This document shows, piece by piece, positions 25,795 through 34,449 of a stretch of 64,000 bases of DNA. The notes under the pieces were generated by a model. That model was given only the letters and a program-made list of their open reading frames with translations, made no database searches and had not been told where the DNA came from. Source of the stretch: WLXB01 sp040221475 (GTDB lineage: Bacteria; Pseudomonadota; Alphaproteobacteria; Rhodospirillales; Rhodospirillaceae); the NCBI GenBank assembly GCA_040221475.1, contig JAVKEJ010000052.1:62001-126000 (forward strand). The letters are read 5' to 3'. The position numbers and the translations under genes were made by a program. How positions within the stretch are numbered: the first letter of the stretch is position 1; each line of letters begins with the position of its first letter.

Positions 25795-27771
25795 CTATTG
25801 CGTCGCACACCAGTTTTTCCAGGCTTCGCGCAGCTTCGCCTCAAACCCGGCAGCAAAAGCCGCACCATCGCACAACGGCGAATGTGCCACTTGATTTCGC
25901 ATCTTGGCCCGCAGCTCGGCAAGGGCCGTGAGGTCTGACGCCAGCCAGGCCGCGCGTTCGACAAGTTTATCTCTCGAGCTAACAATGCAATCGTTATATC
26001 CTGTCGTGCTGAGATAAGTCGCCGCATGCCGCCCGGCAAAAGTCTCACCAGGCACTGTGAGCGTCGGCACTCCCATCCATAGGGCCTCACAGGTCGTCAG
26101 TCCGCCCGAATACGGAAACGTATCTAAGGCCATATCCACACGGTTGTAGGTGTCGAGAAAAACGTGATGATCCGCACGCCCTTCAAATGCAATGCGGTCT
26201 TGCGCAATACCATGCTTTTTAAAACGCTTAAGTATTGGCGCTTGGACTACAGGGTCATCTAACCCACGAAAGCGCATCAGCAGTTGACTGTGGTCAACGG
26301 CTTTTAGAACGCTGGCGAAGGTTTGAATAACGTCATCGTTGAGCTTGGCCGGGTTGTTGAGGCAGCCGAAGGTCACATGGCCATTTGTGCTGGCGGGCAG
26401 TGGTCCGACATCAGGCGCATCATCTGGTGGCGCATAACAGGTGTAGCCATTGGGCAGTTTCAACAAACGTTCCGTGTAATGTTTTTCAGCGTCACGCGGG
26501 AATTGATGCGCGTCGCCAATCACATAATTCATCATCGGTAATCCGGTGCTGCCGACATATCCGATCCAGCTCATCTGCACCGGGGCTGGTTGACGCGCGA
26601 ACACGGCCAGTCTGTTACCGGCGGTTTGGCCACTCATGTCTAGCAGGATGTCGATACGTTCCGTTGTGATGAACTGAGCCAGAGCCCCATCGTCCAACTC
26701 GGCAACATCGTGCCAGGCTGTACAGGCGATTTCGATGCGTCGGCTGAGGGCATCTTTAAGATCAGCCGGGCGTGTATTTAACACAATCGTTTCTATTGAT
26801 TGAGGGGAAGTGTGCTCAAATAGAGGTGCGCTCAGATATCCCACCGGGTGTTTGCCAAAGTCGGGTGACACAAATCCGATCCTTAAGGTGCGGTCTGGGT
26901 CAGCATCAACGGGTGCAGGGTTTCCTGCCTCAAGGCTTGTCGCGATGTGGAGCCAGTACCATTCTGTATGCGCTTCGGCCAAGCGCGTTGTTGTTATCCC
27001 CGGAACATATTGCAGTCCGCATAATCTGTTAGAGGCGTAGGCGGCGGACTCAGGCGCAAATTTCACGGCTTGATCGAACGCCTCCAGGGCTTCGTCGGAC
27101 CGGGCCATATCACCCAGGAGCGTGCCAAGGCTATTCCACGCCATGGCGTAATCGGACCGTGCAGCGATGGCGCGGCGCAGCAAGTATTCTGCTTCTCCCA
27201 GTTGACCAAGGTCGCGCTGCACGTTCGCCAGATTGTACAGGGCCTGGCTGTGATCCGGTTGGATATCCAATGCCCGTTCATATGCGGCCACCGCAGCCGT
27301 GGCCTCTCCCAAGTTCGTTAAGGTCAGGCCCAGTTGGCACCACGCCTGCGCGTGTTGGTCATCAAGTGCGATGGTTTTTGTGTACGCCTCTTTGGCAGCG
27401 GGCCAGTTTTTGAGCTGTCGATGCGCATTTCCCAGATTATAAAGAATCGCTGGATTGTCAGGTGCGCGACTGTGCGCGTCCCTTAAGGCGCTCAAAGCAT
27501 CATCTAGTTTGCCAAGTTCTAACAGTACGGTCCCGAGGTTGGACTCAGCATCCGCAAAGGGCTGTTTGACGCTCACCGCTTGTTGCAAAAGAGCCGCCGC
27601 TGCCTCCGGTTGTCCGAGCTGGTAGGCAACAACACCCAGCATGTGCAGTGCATCAGGATGCCTTGGGTTAATTTCGAGTACAGCTTGATACAAGTCGGCA
27701 GCATCGGCGAGGTCGCCTGAGTGGTATTTTTGTTGCGCGGCGGCAAAGGCGTCTTCCAGATTTTTAGTCAT
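25795..27771 (-). CDS. TPR O-GlcNAc-transferase-like protein (GT41)
   Basis: A 658-aa TPR-OGT fusion. TPR repeats span about 5-260 (PDALHMLGVVAYQLGQPEAA, AILYNLGNAHRQLKNWPAAK, SQALYNLANVQRDLGQLGEA). The GT41 catalytic half follows: RIGFVSPDFGKHPVGYL with the catalytic-type His near 304, DILLDMSGQTAGNRL, VQMSWIGYVGSTGL, VTFGCLNNPAKL and the UDP-site LDTFPYSGGLTTCEALWMG near 548. It is upstream of no gene on its strand within the island; two further glycosyltransferase-like genes precede it in the same direction 9 and 50 bases apart. Protein O-glycosylation is the likely role, flagellin the likely target. Confidence 0.8.
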   Translation of the reverse strand: MTKNLEDAFAAAQQKYHSGDLADAADLYQAVLEINPRHPDALHMLGVVAYQLGQPEAAAALLQQAVSVKQPFADAESNLGTVLLELGKLDDALSALRDAHSRAPDNPAILYNLGNAHRQLKNWPAAKEAYTKTIALDDQHAQAWCQLGLTLTNLGEATAAVAAYERALDIQPDHSQALYNLANVQRDLGQLGEAEYLLRRAIAARSDYAMAWNSLGTLLGDMARSDEALEAFDQAVKFAPESAAYASNRLCGLQYVPGITTTRLAEAHTEWYWLHIATSLEAGNPAPVDADPDRTLRIGFVSPDFGKHPVGYLSAPLFEHTSPQSIETIVLNTRPADLKDALSRRIEIACTAWHDVAELDDGALAQFITTERIDILLDMSGQTAGNRLAVFARQPAPVQMSWIGYVGSTGLPMMNYVIGDAHQFPRDAEKHYTERLLKLPNGYTCYAPPDDAPDVGPLPASTNGHVTFGCLNNPAKLNDDVIQTFASVLKAVDHSQLLMRFRGLDDPVVQAPILKRFKKHGIAQDRIAFEGRADHHVFLDTYNRVDMALDTFPYSGGLTTCEALWMGVPTLTVPGETFAGRHAATYLSTTGYNDCIVSSRDKLVERAAWLASDLTALAELRAKMRNQVAHSPLCDGAAFAAGFEAKLREAWKNWCATQ

Positions 27772-27780
27772 GACGCACTC

Positions 27781-28719
27781 TTATGTGGCGTCGAAGTGGA
27801 TCACTTCGGCATTGCTTTTTATGGTGTGAACGGCGGCTTCTTGAAAGCGGTCATAGAAATCGGCCAGCGCCGCGATGGCTGTTTCGTCCGGCGGGGCACC
27901 CTCTTTTCCTGAAGTACCATTGTCCAGAATAAATCCATAGTGATGGGATATGAAATTAAGCAGGAACGCCAATTGGCGATTGGCAGGCGTGGTGTTGCCC
28001 CCATTACCTTGACCCGTATTATTTTTACTTTGTTCCAGCACATAGGCGATCAATGCATGGAAGAACAGGTATATGGTTTCATCCCAACGGGTTTCATGGT
28101 TTACATGCAAGGCGATGGGGCTATTTAGGCTCTTAAGGTCGCATCCAGCCAAATGGGCGGTGAGGGGAAGCCAATAATCCCAGAAGGGCATACCCATGGC
28201 AAACGGACTGTCAGCAAAGACAGCTACAACATCACGACTCATAATGAAGTAATCGTAGCCGACGGAAAATTTTGGGTCTGAAATTGGGGCTTTCACTTTA
28301 AAGGAGTCAGCCGTTGTCACGTCAACACGCGGGCCTAGAACGACACTCCCTTCGGCGGACTGGATCAGAAACTGTTTTAGCCCTGGATCAGGCCGCAGAA
28401 AAATATCCGCGTTGATAATCCCGACCGTATCTCCAGGGCTAGATTGCGTTTTGGCCGCTTGCAGCAGATCATAGATATAGGGCACGGGCTTATGCGCGTA
28501 TTGTTCTGCCGTCCGCTCTGCCGCTATGAAATGAATGTCGGGATACACAGGCTTGAACTGATCAATCTCTGCGGCTGTATTGACCGCAACCACGGTCATA
28601 TCATTGTCGAGCCATGATTGAACGGTCGTGGCTTGCACATCGCGCTCATCAACTGGCGATAGGCTCGTTGCCAAAATCAGGCGCGGCTCAACTTCACCAA
28701 CAGTTTTTTGCTGTGTCAT
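27781..28719 (-). CDS. Putative GT-A glycosyltransferase, unknown family
   Basis: A 312-aa soluble protein. Near residues 97-106 VGIINADIFLRPD resembles the acidic metal-binding strand of GT-A transferases, and the first 60 residues (RLILATSLSPVDERDVQATT, VVAVNTAAEIDQF) look like a nucleotide-sugar-binding fold. It ends 9 bases before the TPR-OGT start and begins 40 bases after the GT8-like gene, so the three form one operon. I cannot assign a family with confidence. Confidence 0.5.
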   Translation of the reverse strand: MTQQKTVGEVEPRLILATSLSPVDERDVQATTVQSWLDNDMTVVAVNTAAEIDQFKPVYPDIHFIAAERTAEQYAHKPVPYIYDLLQAAKTQSSPGDTVGIINADIFLRPDPGLKQFLIQSAEGSVVLGPRVDVTTADSFKVKAPISDPKFSVGYDYFIMSRDVVAVFADSPFAMGMPFWDYWLPLTAHLAGCDLKSLNSPIALHVNHETRWDETIYLFFHALIAYVLEQSKNNTGQGNGGNTTPANRQLAFLLNFISHHYGFILDNGTSGKEGAPPDETAIAALADFYDRFQEAAVHTIKSNAEVIHFDAT

Positions 28720-28759
28720 TTTGCGCGCTTACTCCGCCGAAGATCATTCATAATGTTTA

Positions 28760-29644
28760 TCAGTCATGATGCGTATTGGCCGTCATAACTTTGGCCTGAA
28801 ACTGCGACCTGTCCATGCGTTCTAGCCCAGCTTCATCCCGCAGCTGGTCGGCAAGACTAAAATACGTGTCCATGGGCGCGAGTCCACAAAAGTGGCCAAT
28901 CGCCCCGGCCCATGCTTCGCTTTTGCGCCCTGCGACCTGCTTGATCACCTGCAAGTCGCCGACGGTCAAATCCATAACACCCTCAATCATGTTCGGTGTG
29001 GTCACCTGAAGCCGGTGTGTTGTGCTGGGCCGGAATGCGGCAATTCCAAGCATGGCCAGCGCGCAGGAAAAGAAGGGTTCGTCTGCATATTCACCGACAT
29101 GCTTGTAGGGATAGCTGATGTCATCGCGATGCGGCCCTTCGAATAACTCAATGGCGGTTTTAAACACACGCTCCGAGGCCGCGCTATTTTCAAAGTACAT
29201 CACGCCGGCATTGAAGACGGTTAGTTCAGTCACATTGACCAACTGACAGAGAACAGCCGCATCTTTAACGCCAAGTGAGCACGCAAAAACAGGCCCGGTT
29301 TTTTGCGGGCGCCCCTCAACGGCAAAAGGATGGTTGCGATACTGCCGCCAGAAAAACTCGATTTTAGAGTTAAAGAGCAGGCAATCGGCGTCGATATACA
29401 TCGTCCGCTCATAGGGAGAGATATCGAAAAGAAGCGTTTTGGCCATAGCACCGCGCAGGGTCGGGTGGTCTTCGAGCCTAATAATCTGGTCGAAAAAGCG
29501 TTTATAAGCCTCGGGAACAGGCGTTTCTGGACTAATAACGACGCTCACGGGTCTCCGCTCCAGGCGCTTGACTGACATAGCAAAGTTTGCGGCCAGATCC
29601 AGGTAGCGCGGATCGTGGAGGGCGAGTAGCAGATAGCCTTCCAT
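28760..29644 (-). CDS. GT8-like glycosyltransferase
   Basis: A 294-aa GT-A-type protein. It has LLLALHDPRYLDLAANFAMSV at the N-terminus, an acidic motif MYIDADCLLFN (DAD near 84-86) preceded by KTLLFDISPYERT, and FNAGVMYFENS further on, a set typical of glycogenin/LPS galactosyltransferase relatives (GT8 and similar). It is the first gene of the minus-strand operon that ends with the TPR-OGT at 25795, and its start faces away from flagellin 1 across 288 bases. Confidence 0.65.
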   Translation of the reverse strand: MEGYLLLALHDPRYLDLAANFAMSVKRLERRPVSVVISPETPVPEAYKRFFDQIIRLEDHPTLRGAMAKTLLFDISPYERTMYIDADCLLFNSKIEFFWRQYRNHPFAVEGRPQKTGPVFACSLGVKDAAVLCQLVNVTELTVFNAGVMYFENSAASERVFKTAIELFEGPHRDDISYPYKHVGEYADEPFFSCALAMLGIAAFRPSTTHRLQVTTPNMIEGVMDLTVGDLQVIKQVAGRKSEAWAGAIGHFCGLAPMDTYFSLADQLRDEAGLERMDRSQFQAKVMTANTHHD

Positions 29645-29810
29645 CAGAGTGTGGCTTCTTCTAGTCTAAGTAACTGTAACCATTCATCTATTTTCCTGAC
29701 TTCAATGGGGGCTGGAGGCCCAAAAACATCAAAAAGCATTAGGATACCGCCCGGCTTAATCTAATGAAGTTTATTGTATCGCCTATTACGTGTGAAAAAA
29801 GCATTGACAG

Positions 29811-29826
29811 TTAACAGGACGTTAAC
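29811..29826. promoter_or_regulatory. CtrA-type box upstream of flagellin 1
   Basis: TTAACAGGACGTTAAC is a perfect TTAA-N7-TTAAC, the CtrA consensus of alphaproteobacteria, 107 bases upstream of the flagellin 1 start codon. A -35-like TTGACA (29804-29809) directly abuts it, with a weak -10-like TAAGAG 18 bases further on. CtrA control of this flagellin is inferred. Confidence 0.6.
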
Positions 29827-29932
29827 GTAAGAGGGTAGCGTTCGTATTCCTGAAGGGAATGTATGGAGAATCCGTACACAGCGAACAAGACAGAAACGTC
29901 GATAACCTGGTCCTAGAAAAGGAGCAACCAAA

Positions 29933-30820
29933 ATGGGTGATATTTCCCTATCGAATGCGACACGCACAAACCTGCTGTCGCTCCAAAGAACCACCAACCT
30001 TATTGGCCGAACTCAAGAGCGTCTGGCAACAGGGCTCAAAGTTAACAGTGCCATTGACGATGCCTTGGCCTTCTTTAAGGCTCGTAACCTCAACGCCCGT
30101 GCGTCTGACTTGTCGTCCATTAAAGACAGCATCACCGACGGTATTAACGTTATTCGTGCTGCGATCCAGGGCTTGGAAGCCATTGAATCCACCCTCAAGC
30201 AGCTTAAAGCTATTGCACAATCCGCTATTTCGTCACCGGAAAGCTCGACCCGTGCCAAACTGGCCAGCCAGTTCAACGAACTGCGGTCTCAGGTTGATAA
30301 CCTGGCGGAAGACTCCAGCTTCAACGGTACAAACCTGCTGAAAAACTCCTCTTCGGCATTCTCTGCGGGTGCCGATAACCTGACTGTTAAATTTAACGAA
30401 CGTCAGGATACCGCCCTAAACCAGATCGTCGTGTCCGGTGTGTCCGCCACTGACTTTGCCTCTATCATAGCATCGTCAGCAACAGCGACTGGTACAGCCG
30501 GGTCGGCCACTGTTTGGGGACAAACTGGTTCAGCCGCTGTGTCCGCCATTAACGCGGCCATCCGCGGTATCGACTCTGCTCTTGTGACTGTGCGTCAGGT
30601 TGCGCAGAACTTGGGTACAAACTCATCCTTGTTGGAAATTCGTAGAGATTTCACGGCCAACTTGGTCAACACACTGCGGGGCGGTGCATCCGAGCTCGTC
30701 AACGCTGACCTTAACGAAGAATCTGCTAACCTTCTGTCACTTCAAACCAGACAGCAGCTTGGTACGATTTCGCTCTCGATCGCGCAGCAGTCTGAACAGT
30801 CCGTCTTGCGGTTGTTCTAA
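29933..30820 (+). CDS. fliC: Flagellin 1
   Basis: Filament subunit, exported and polymerised on the hook-filament junction. The 295-aa protein has only the conserved D0/D1 parts: N-terminal SNATRTNLLSLQRTTNLIGR with TGLKVNSAIDDALAFFKARNL, and C-terminal NADLNEESANLLSLQTRQQL ending LSIAQQSEQSVLRLF. The short middle (about 140-200) is rich in Ser, Thr and Ala, possible O-glycosylation positions. It is the first of four tandem paralogues and the only one with a perfect CtrA-type box. GGAG 8 bases upstream of ATG is the Shine-Dalgarno sequence. Confidence 0.97.
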   Translation: MGDISLSNATRTNLLSLQRTTNLIGRTQERLATGLKVNSAIDDALAFFKARNLNARASDLSSIKDSITDGINVIRAAIQGLEAIESTLKQLKAIAQSAISSPESSTRAKLASQFNELRSQVDNLAEDSSFNGTNLLKNSSSAFSAGADNLTVKFNERQDTALNQIVVSGVSATDFASIIASSATATGTAGSATVWGQTGSAAVSAINAAIRGIDSALVTVRQVAQNLGTNSSLLEIRRDFTANLVNTLRGGASELVNADLNEESANLLSLQTRQQLGTISLSIAQQSEQSVLRLF

Positions 30821-30856
30821 GACTAAAGACGCTTTTGATCTAGGACACTTAATCGC

Positions 30857-30892
30857 GGCGCCGCCCCGCTGGGTGCGTCGCCTCTTTTCTTA
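30857..30892 (+). terminator. Weak terminator-like hairpin after flagellin 1
   Basis: GGCG / CGCC outer pairs, CGC / GCG and CC / GG inner pairs interrupted by two C-T mismatches are followed by TCTTTTCTT. It is weaker than the hairpins after flagellins 2 and 3, so some read-through into flagellin 2 is likely. Confidence 0.4.
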
Positions 30893-30968
30893 TTGTAAAG
30901 AGTTTCTTAGGGTCATTGAGCTATTCAGCGGTCGTGCCCCCACTTAGAGGGGTGAAAAGGAGCAGGTC

Positions 30969-31877
30969 ATGGGAGATATCTCTCTATCTAATGCGACTCG
31001 GACAAACCTTTTGTCCTTGCAGCGCACAACGTCACTGATTGGCCGTACACAAGAGCGGCTGGCAACGGGCCTTAAAGTGAACAGCGCCATTGATGATGCG
31101 CTGGCCTTCTTTAAAGCGCGCAATTTGAATAGCCGTGCGCAGGACCTTTCAACCATTAAAGACGAGATTTCTAACGGCATCAGCGTGATTCGGGCCTCAA
31201 TTCAGGGCTTGGAGGCCATCGAGTCTGTTTTGAAGCAGATGAAAGCTGTCGCGCAATCGGCTATTTCTTCGCCGGAAAGCTCGACCCGGGCAAAATTGGC
31301 AAGCCAGTTCAACGAGTTAAGGTCTCAGGTCGATAACTTGACGGAGGACGCCCGTTTCAACGGCGTCAACCTTTTGAAAAACTCGACAAATACCTTTGAG
31401 GCAGGGGCGGATAACCTCACCGTTCGATTCAACGAGCGTATGGATGACACACCTGGAACGGATACCGGGCCGCGAAACCAATTGATCGTGTCTGGTGTGT
31501 CTGCGGCTGACTTTGCGACCATTGTTGCAAGTTCCGCGACGGCAACGGGTGCAGCGGGGTCTGCGACTGTTTGGGGGCAAACCGGAACAGCAGCAGTTTC
31601 AGCTATTAACGCGGCCATCCGCGGCATCGACTCTGCGTTGGTTACGGTGCGTCAAGTTGCGCAGAACTTGGGTACAAACTCATCTTTGTTGGAAATTCGC
31701 AGAGACTTCACTCAAAACCTCGTTAACACGCTCCGGGGTGGTGCTTCTGAGTTGATCAACGCCGACTTGAACGAAGAATCGGCCAACCTCTTGTCTCTTC
31801 AAACCCGGCAGCAATTGGGTACAATTTCTTTGTCTATTGCCCAGCAATCAGAACAGTCGGTTCTCAGACTCTTCTAA
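30969..31877 (+). CDS. fliC: Flagellin 2
   Basis: 302-aa paralogue of flagellin 1 with identical layout. It differs mainly in the middle, where RMDDTPGTDTGPRNQLIVSG carries an insertion (about 158-166) absent from flagellins 1 and 4. The D0/D1 ends are almost unchanged (SNATRTNLLSLQRTTSLIGR, LSIAQQSEQSVLRLF). GGAG lies 8 bases before ATG. A strong intrinsic terminator follows at 31904, so the gene forms its own transcript end. Confidence 0.97.
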   Translation: MGDISLSNATRTNLLSLQRTTSLIGRTQERLATGLKVNSAIDDALAFFKARNLNSRAQDLSTIKDEISNGISVIRASIQGLEAIESVLKQMKAVAQSAISSPESSTRAKLASQFNELRSQVDNLTEDARFNGVNLLKNSTNTFEAGADNLTVRFNERMDDTPGTDTGPRNQLIVSGVSAADFATIVASSATATGAAGSATVWGQTGTAAVSAINAAIRGIDSALVTVRQVAQNLGTNSSLLEIRRDFTQNLVNTLRGGASELINADLNEESANLLSLQTRQQLGTISLSIAQQSEQSVLRLF

Positions 31878-31903
31878 ATTAAGCGCAGTTTTCTCTTGGT
31901 TTG

Positions 31904-31933
31904 GCGGCGGGCTTTGGCCCGCCGCTTTTTTTT
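31904..31933 (+). terminator. Strong intrinsic terminator after flagellin 2
   Basis: A 9-bp perfect stem GCGGCGGGC / GCCCGCCGC with loop TTTG is followed by eight T. An almost identical hairpin follows flagellin 3. Confidence 0.95.
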
Positions 31934-32110
31934 ATTTTTCCCCTAAGAACAAAAAAATTCATCCGGTTAACCTTTCGTTTGGGTTTTCCCCCTAAATCGG
32001 ATGGCATGACGTCGCAACGTTAGTTGCAAAAGCTCAAGCATTTAGAGCCAAAGCCCGCGGCGCCTTGTTAGTGGTCTTAAAGTCCCTGAACCTAGAAAGG
32101 GGGAAACAAC

Positions 32111-33022
32111 ATGTCCGGAGATATTTCACTCTCGACGGCGACGCGAACAAACCTTTTGTCGTTGCAAAGAACTACAAGTCTAATTGGTCGCACCCAAGAA
32201 CGCTTGGCGACTGGCCTCAAAGTGAACAATGCAATTGATGATGCGTTGGCCTTCTTTAAATCCCGTAACTTGAATGCACGTGCTGAAGATTTGGCATCCA
32301 TTAAGGATGAAATTTCCAACGGCATTAGTGTCATCAGGGCGGCTGTCCAAGGTCTTGAAGCCATCGAGTCCACACTGAAGCAGATGAAAGCCTTGGCGCA
32401 GTCCGCCATTTCGTCTCCAGAAAGTTCGACTCGTGCGAAACTGGCCAGCCAGTTCAACGAATTGCGCTCACAGGTTGACAACTTGGCAGAGGACTCCAGT
32501 TTTAACGGGACCAACCTGCTGAAGAACAACACCACTGAATTCCAAGCTGGTGCAGACAACCTCACCGTTAAATTTAACGAACGTCAGGATGACACACCTG
32601 GAACAGCGACCGGTCCATTGAACCAGTTGGTCGTCTCCGGTGTTTCAGCCACTGACTTTGCCTCCATCGTTGCGAGCTCGGCCACAGCCACCGGTGTTGC
32701 TGGATCGGCAAACGTCTGGGGACAAACCGGAACAGCTGCCATCAGTGCTATTAACGCGCAGATCCGTTCTATCGACTCGGCGTTGATTACCGTGCGTCAG
32801 GTTGCTCAGGAATTGGGTACCAACTCTTCAATGTTGGAAATTCGCCGCAACTTTACGGCTGATTTGATCAACACGCTGAGGGGCGGTGCTTCTGATTTGG
32901 TCAACGCTGACCTCAACGAAGAATCTGCGAACTTGCTCTCGCTGCAAACACGTCAGCAGTTGGGTACGATTTCGCTGTCCATCGCGCAGCAGTCTGAACA
33001 GGCCGTTCTGCGACTCTTCTAA
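32111..33022 (+). CDS. fliC: Flagellin 3
   Basis: 303-aa flagellin with the same D0/D1 ends as its neighbours (STATRTNLLSLQRTTSLIGR, LSIAQQSEQAVLRLF). It carries the same middle insertion as flagellin 2 in a variant form (RQDDTPGTATGPLNQL). The leader has CCTAGAAAGGGGG before the ATG, closely resembling the flagellin 1 leader. Upstream lie TTAACCTTT at 31977 and ATGACGTCGCA at 32006, both also found upstream of flbT. Confidence 0.97.
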   Translation: MSGDISLSTATRTNLLSLQRTTSLIGRTQERLATGLKVNNAIDDALAFFKSRNLNARAEDLASIKDEISNGISVIRAAVQGLEAIESTLKQMKALAQSAISSPESSTRAKLASQFNELRSQVDNLAEDSSFNGTNLLKNNTTEFQAGADNLTVKFNERQDDTPGTATGPLNQLVVSGVSATDFASIVASSATATGVAGSANVWGQTGTAAISAINAQIRSIDSALITVRQVAQELGTNSSMLEIRRNFTADLINTLRGGASDLVNADLNEESANLLSLQTRQQLGTISLSIAQQSEQAVLRLF

Positions 33023-33049
33023 GGTTTCTTTAGCTCGAAACCAACTTAA

Positions 33050-33077
33050 GCGGCGGGCTTTAGCCCGCCGCTTTTTT
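33050..33077 (+). terminator. Strong intrinsic terminator after flagellin 3
   Basis: The stem GCGGCGGGC / GCCCGCCGC with loop TTTA and six following T is a near copy of the terminator after flagellin 2, consistent with duplication of gene plus 3' flank. Confidence 0.95.
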
Positions 33078-33284
33078 GTTGCGTTCTTTATTGTCGGTGC
33101 CCGCAGTTATGCAGAAAAACTGTTTCGCCCTTTAACCTTTTATTCGCCATTCAGGCATAAGACTCGAAGTCTAAGAAAAGGTTTGGGTTGAGTTTCTGTA
33201 ACCTCAGAACTCAGCATAACAACATCAATGGACGTGACCGGATAGTCGGCAGGTAAGTTTCCAGTTGCGGCACGAGGCGGAACA

Positions 33285-34178
33285 ATGGGTGATATAACCT
33301 TATCAACGGCGACACGCACCAACCTGCTCTCCCTGCAGCGCACCACGTCGCTGATTGGCCGCACGCAAGAACGGCTTGCAACAGGTCTCAAGGTCAACAG
33401 TGCAATTGATGATGCCCTGTCATTTTTTAAGGCGCGTAACCTCAACAGCCGCGCCGCCGATCTGCAAAACATCAAGGACGGAATCACCGACGGCATCAAT
33501 GTGATTAGGGCCTCCATTCAAGGTCTCGAGGGCATGGAAGCTGTCTTGAAACAGATGAAAGCCCTGGCCCAGTCCGCTATTTCCGCGCCGGAAAGTTCGA
33601 CTCGTGGGAAACTGGCCAGCCAGTTTAATGAACTGCGCAGTCAGGTTGATAACCTGGCAGAGGACTCCAGTTTCAATGGTATCAATTTGCTCAAGAATTC
33701 TACGACCGCGTTTGAAGCTGGTGCCGATACGTTGACGGTTAAGTTTAATGAGCGGACCGAACGTGCTTCGATCAACCAGCTCATTATCAGCGGAATTAGT
33801 GCGACAGATTTCAACACCATGCTTGGCATCTCCGCCGTTACGACTGGAACGCCTGGAGACTCGACGGTTTGGGGGCAAACTGGAACCGCTGCTGTGCGGG
33901 CGATTAATGCCGCGATCCGCGCCATCGACTCCGCGTTGATCACGGTGCGTCAGTCTGCACAGGCCCTTGGCACGAACTCGGCGTTGCTCGAAATTCGCAG
34001 ATCGTTCACGGAAGACATTGTGAATACGCTTAAGGGGGGCGCGTCAGACCTGGTCAACGCTGACCTCAATGAAGAATCGGCAAACCTCTTATCGCTGCAA
34101 ACGCGCCAGCAGCTTGGCACAATTTCGCTGTCTATTGCCCAGCAGTCTGAGCAGGCCATTCTGAGACTCTTTGGCTAA
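33285..34178 (+). CDS. fliC: Flagellin 4
   Basis: 297-aa flagellin, the most divergent of the four. The middle reads RTERASINQLIISGISATDFN and lacks the insertion of flagellins 2 and 3; it ends in LRLFG with an extra Gly. D0/D1 markers (STATRTNLLSLQRTTSLIGR, NEESANLLSLQTRQQLGT) are intact. The leader GAGGCGGAACA before ATG differs from the other three. No strong terminator follows, only imperfect inverted repeats before flbT. Confidence 0.96.
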   Translation: MGDITLSTATRTNLLSLQRTTSLIGRTQERLATGLKVNSAIDDALSFFKARNLNSRAADLQNIKDGITDGINVIRASIQGLEGMEAVLKQMKALAQSAISAPESSTRGKLASQFNELRSQVDNLAEDSSFNGINLLKNSTTAFEAGADTLTVKFNERTERASINQLIISGISATDFNTMLGISAVTTGTPGDSTVWGQTGTAAVRAINAAIRAIDSALITVRQSAQALGTNSALLEIRRSFTEDIVNTLKGGASDLVNADLNEESANLLSLQTRQQLGTISLSIAQQSEQAILRLFG

Positions 34179-34213
34179 CGCTAAATAAAAAAACCCGACC
34201 ACTCACGTTGGCG

Positions 34214-34256
34214 CAGTTTTCTCTTGCCGCAGCATTGGCAGCAAAAGAGCGAACTG
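34214..34256. other. Imperfect stem-loop downstream of flagellin 4
   Basis: CAGTT..CTCTT pairs with AAGAG..AACTG around a loop that itself holds TGCC / GGCA. The left arm belongs to a 16-base sequence (34211-34226) that is identical to one just after flagellin 2. It could be an mRNA 3' structure in the flagellin 4 - flbT gap. Confidence 0.35.
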
Positions 34257-34395
34257 TCGCAAACATTTGGCTGAACGCGCAGGGTCTCTTAATGGGCACT
34301 TCCGTTTTTGGTCAAAACTGTGTAGAAGTCGGGCCACGAATATGACGTCGCACAAGCTCTCTAACCCGCTTATTCTTTGGCTTTTTAGGGGTCAG

Positions 34396-34420
34396 GGTTA
34401 AGTAAGTTAACCTTTTTTTT
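34396..34420 (+). other. Inverted repeat plus T-run upstream of flbT
   Basis: GGTTAA-GTAAG-TTAACC is a 6-bp perfect inverted repeat followed by eight T. The AT-rich stem makes a poor terminator, and the GTTAAC/TTAACC halves resemble half sites of CtrA. It is either an attenuator or an operator 30-50 bases ahead of the flbT start. Confidence 0.4.
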
Positions 34421-34449
34421 CCTTTATCCTGCGATGTCTAAGGGTAGAT

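Noticed and set aside
30849..30862. GG-N10-GC spaced element upstream of flagellin 2
   Set aside because: The boxes read GGACA and TCGC, and the element runs into a terminator-like hairpin, so a sigma-54 promoter is unconvincing.
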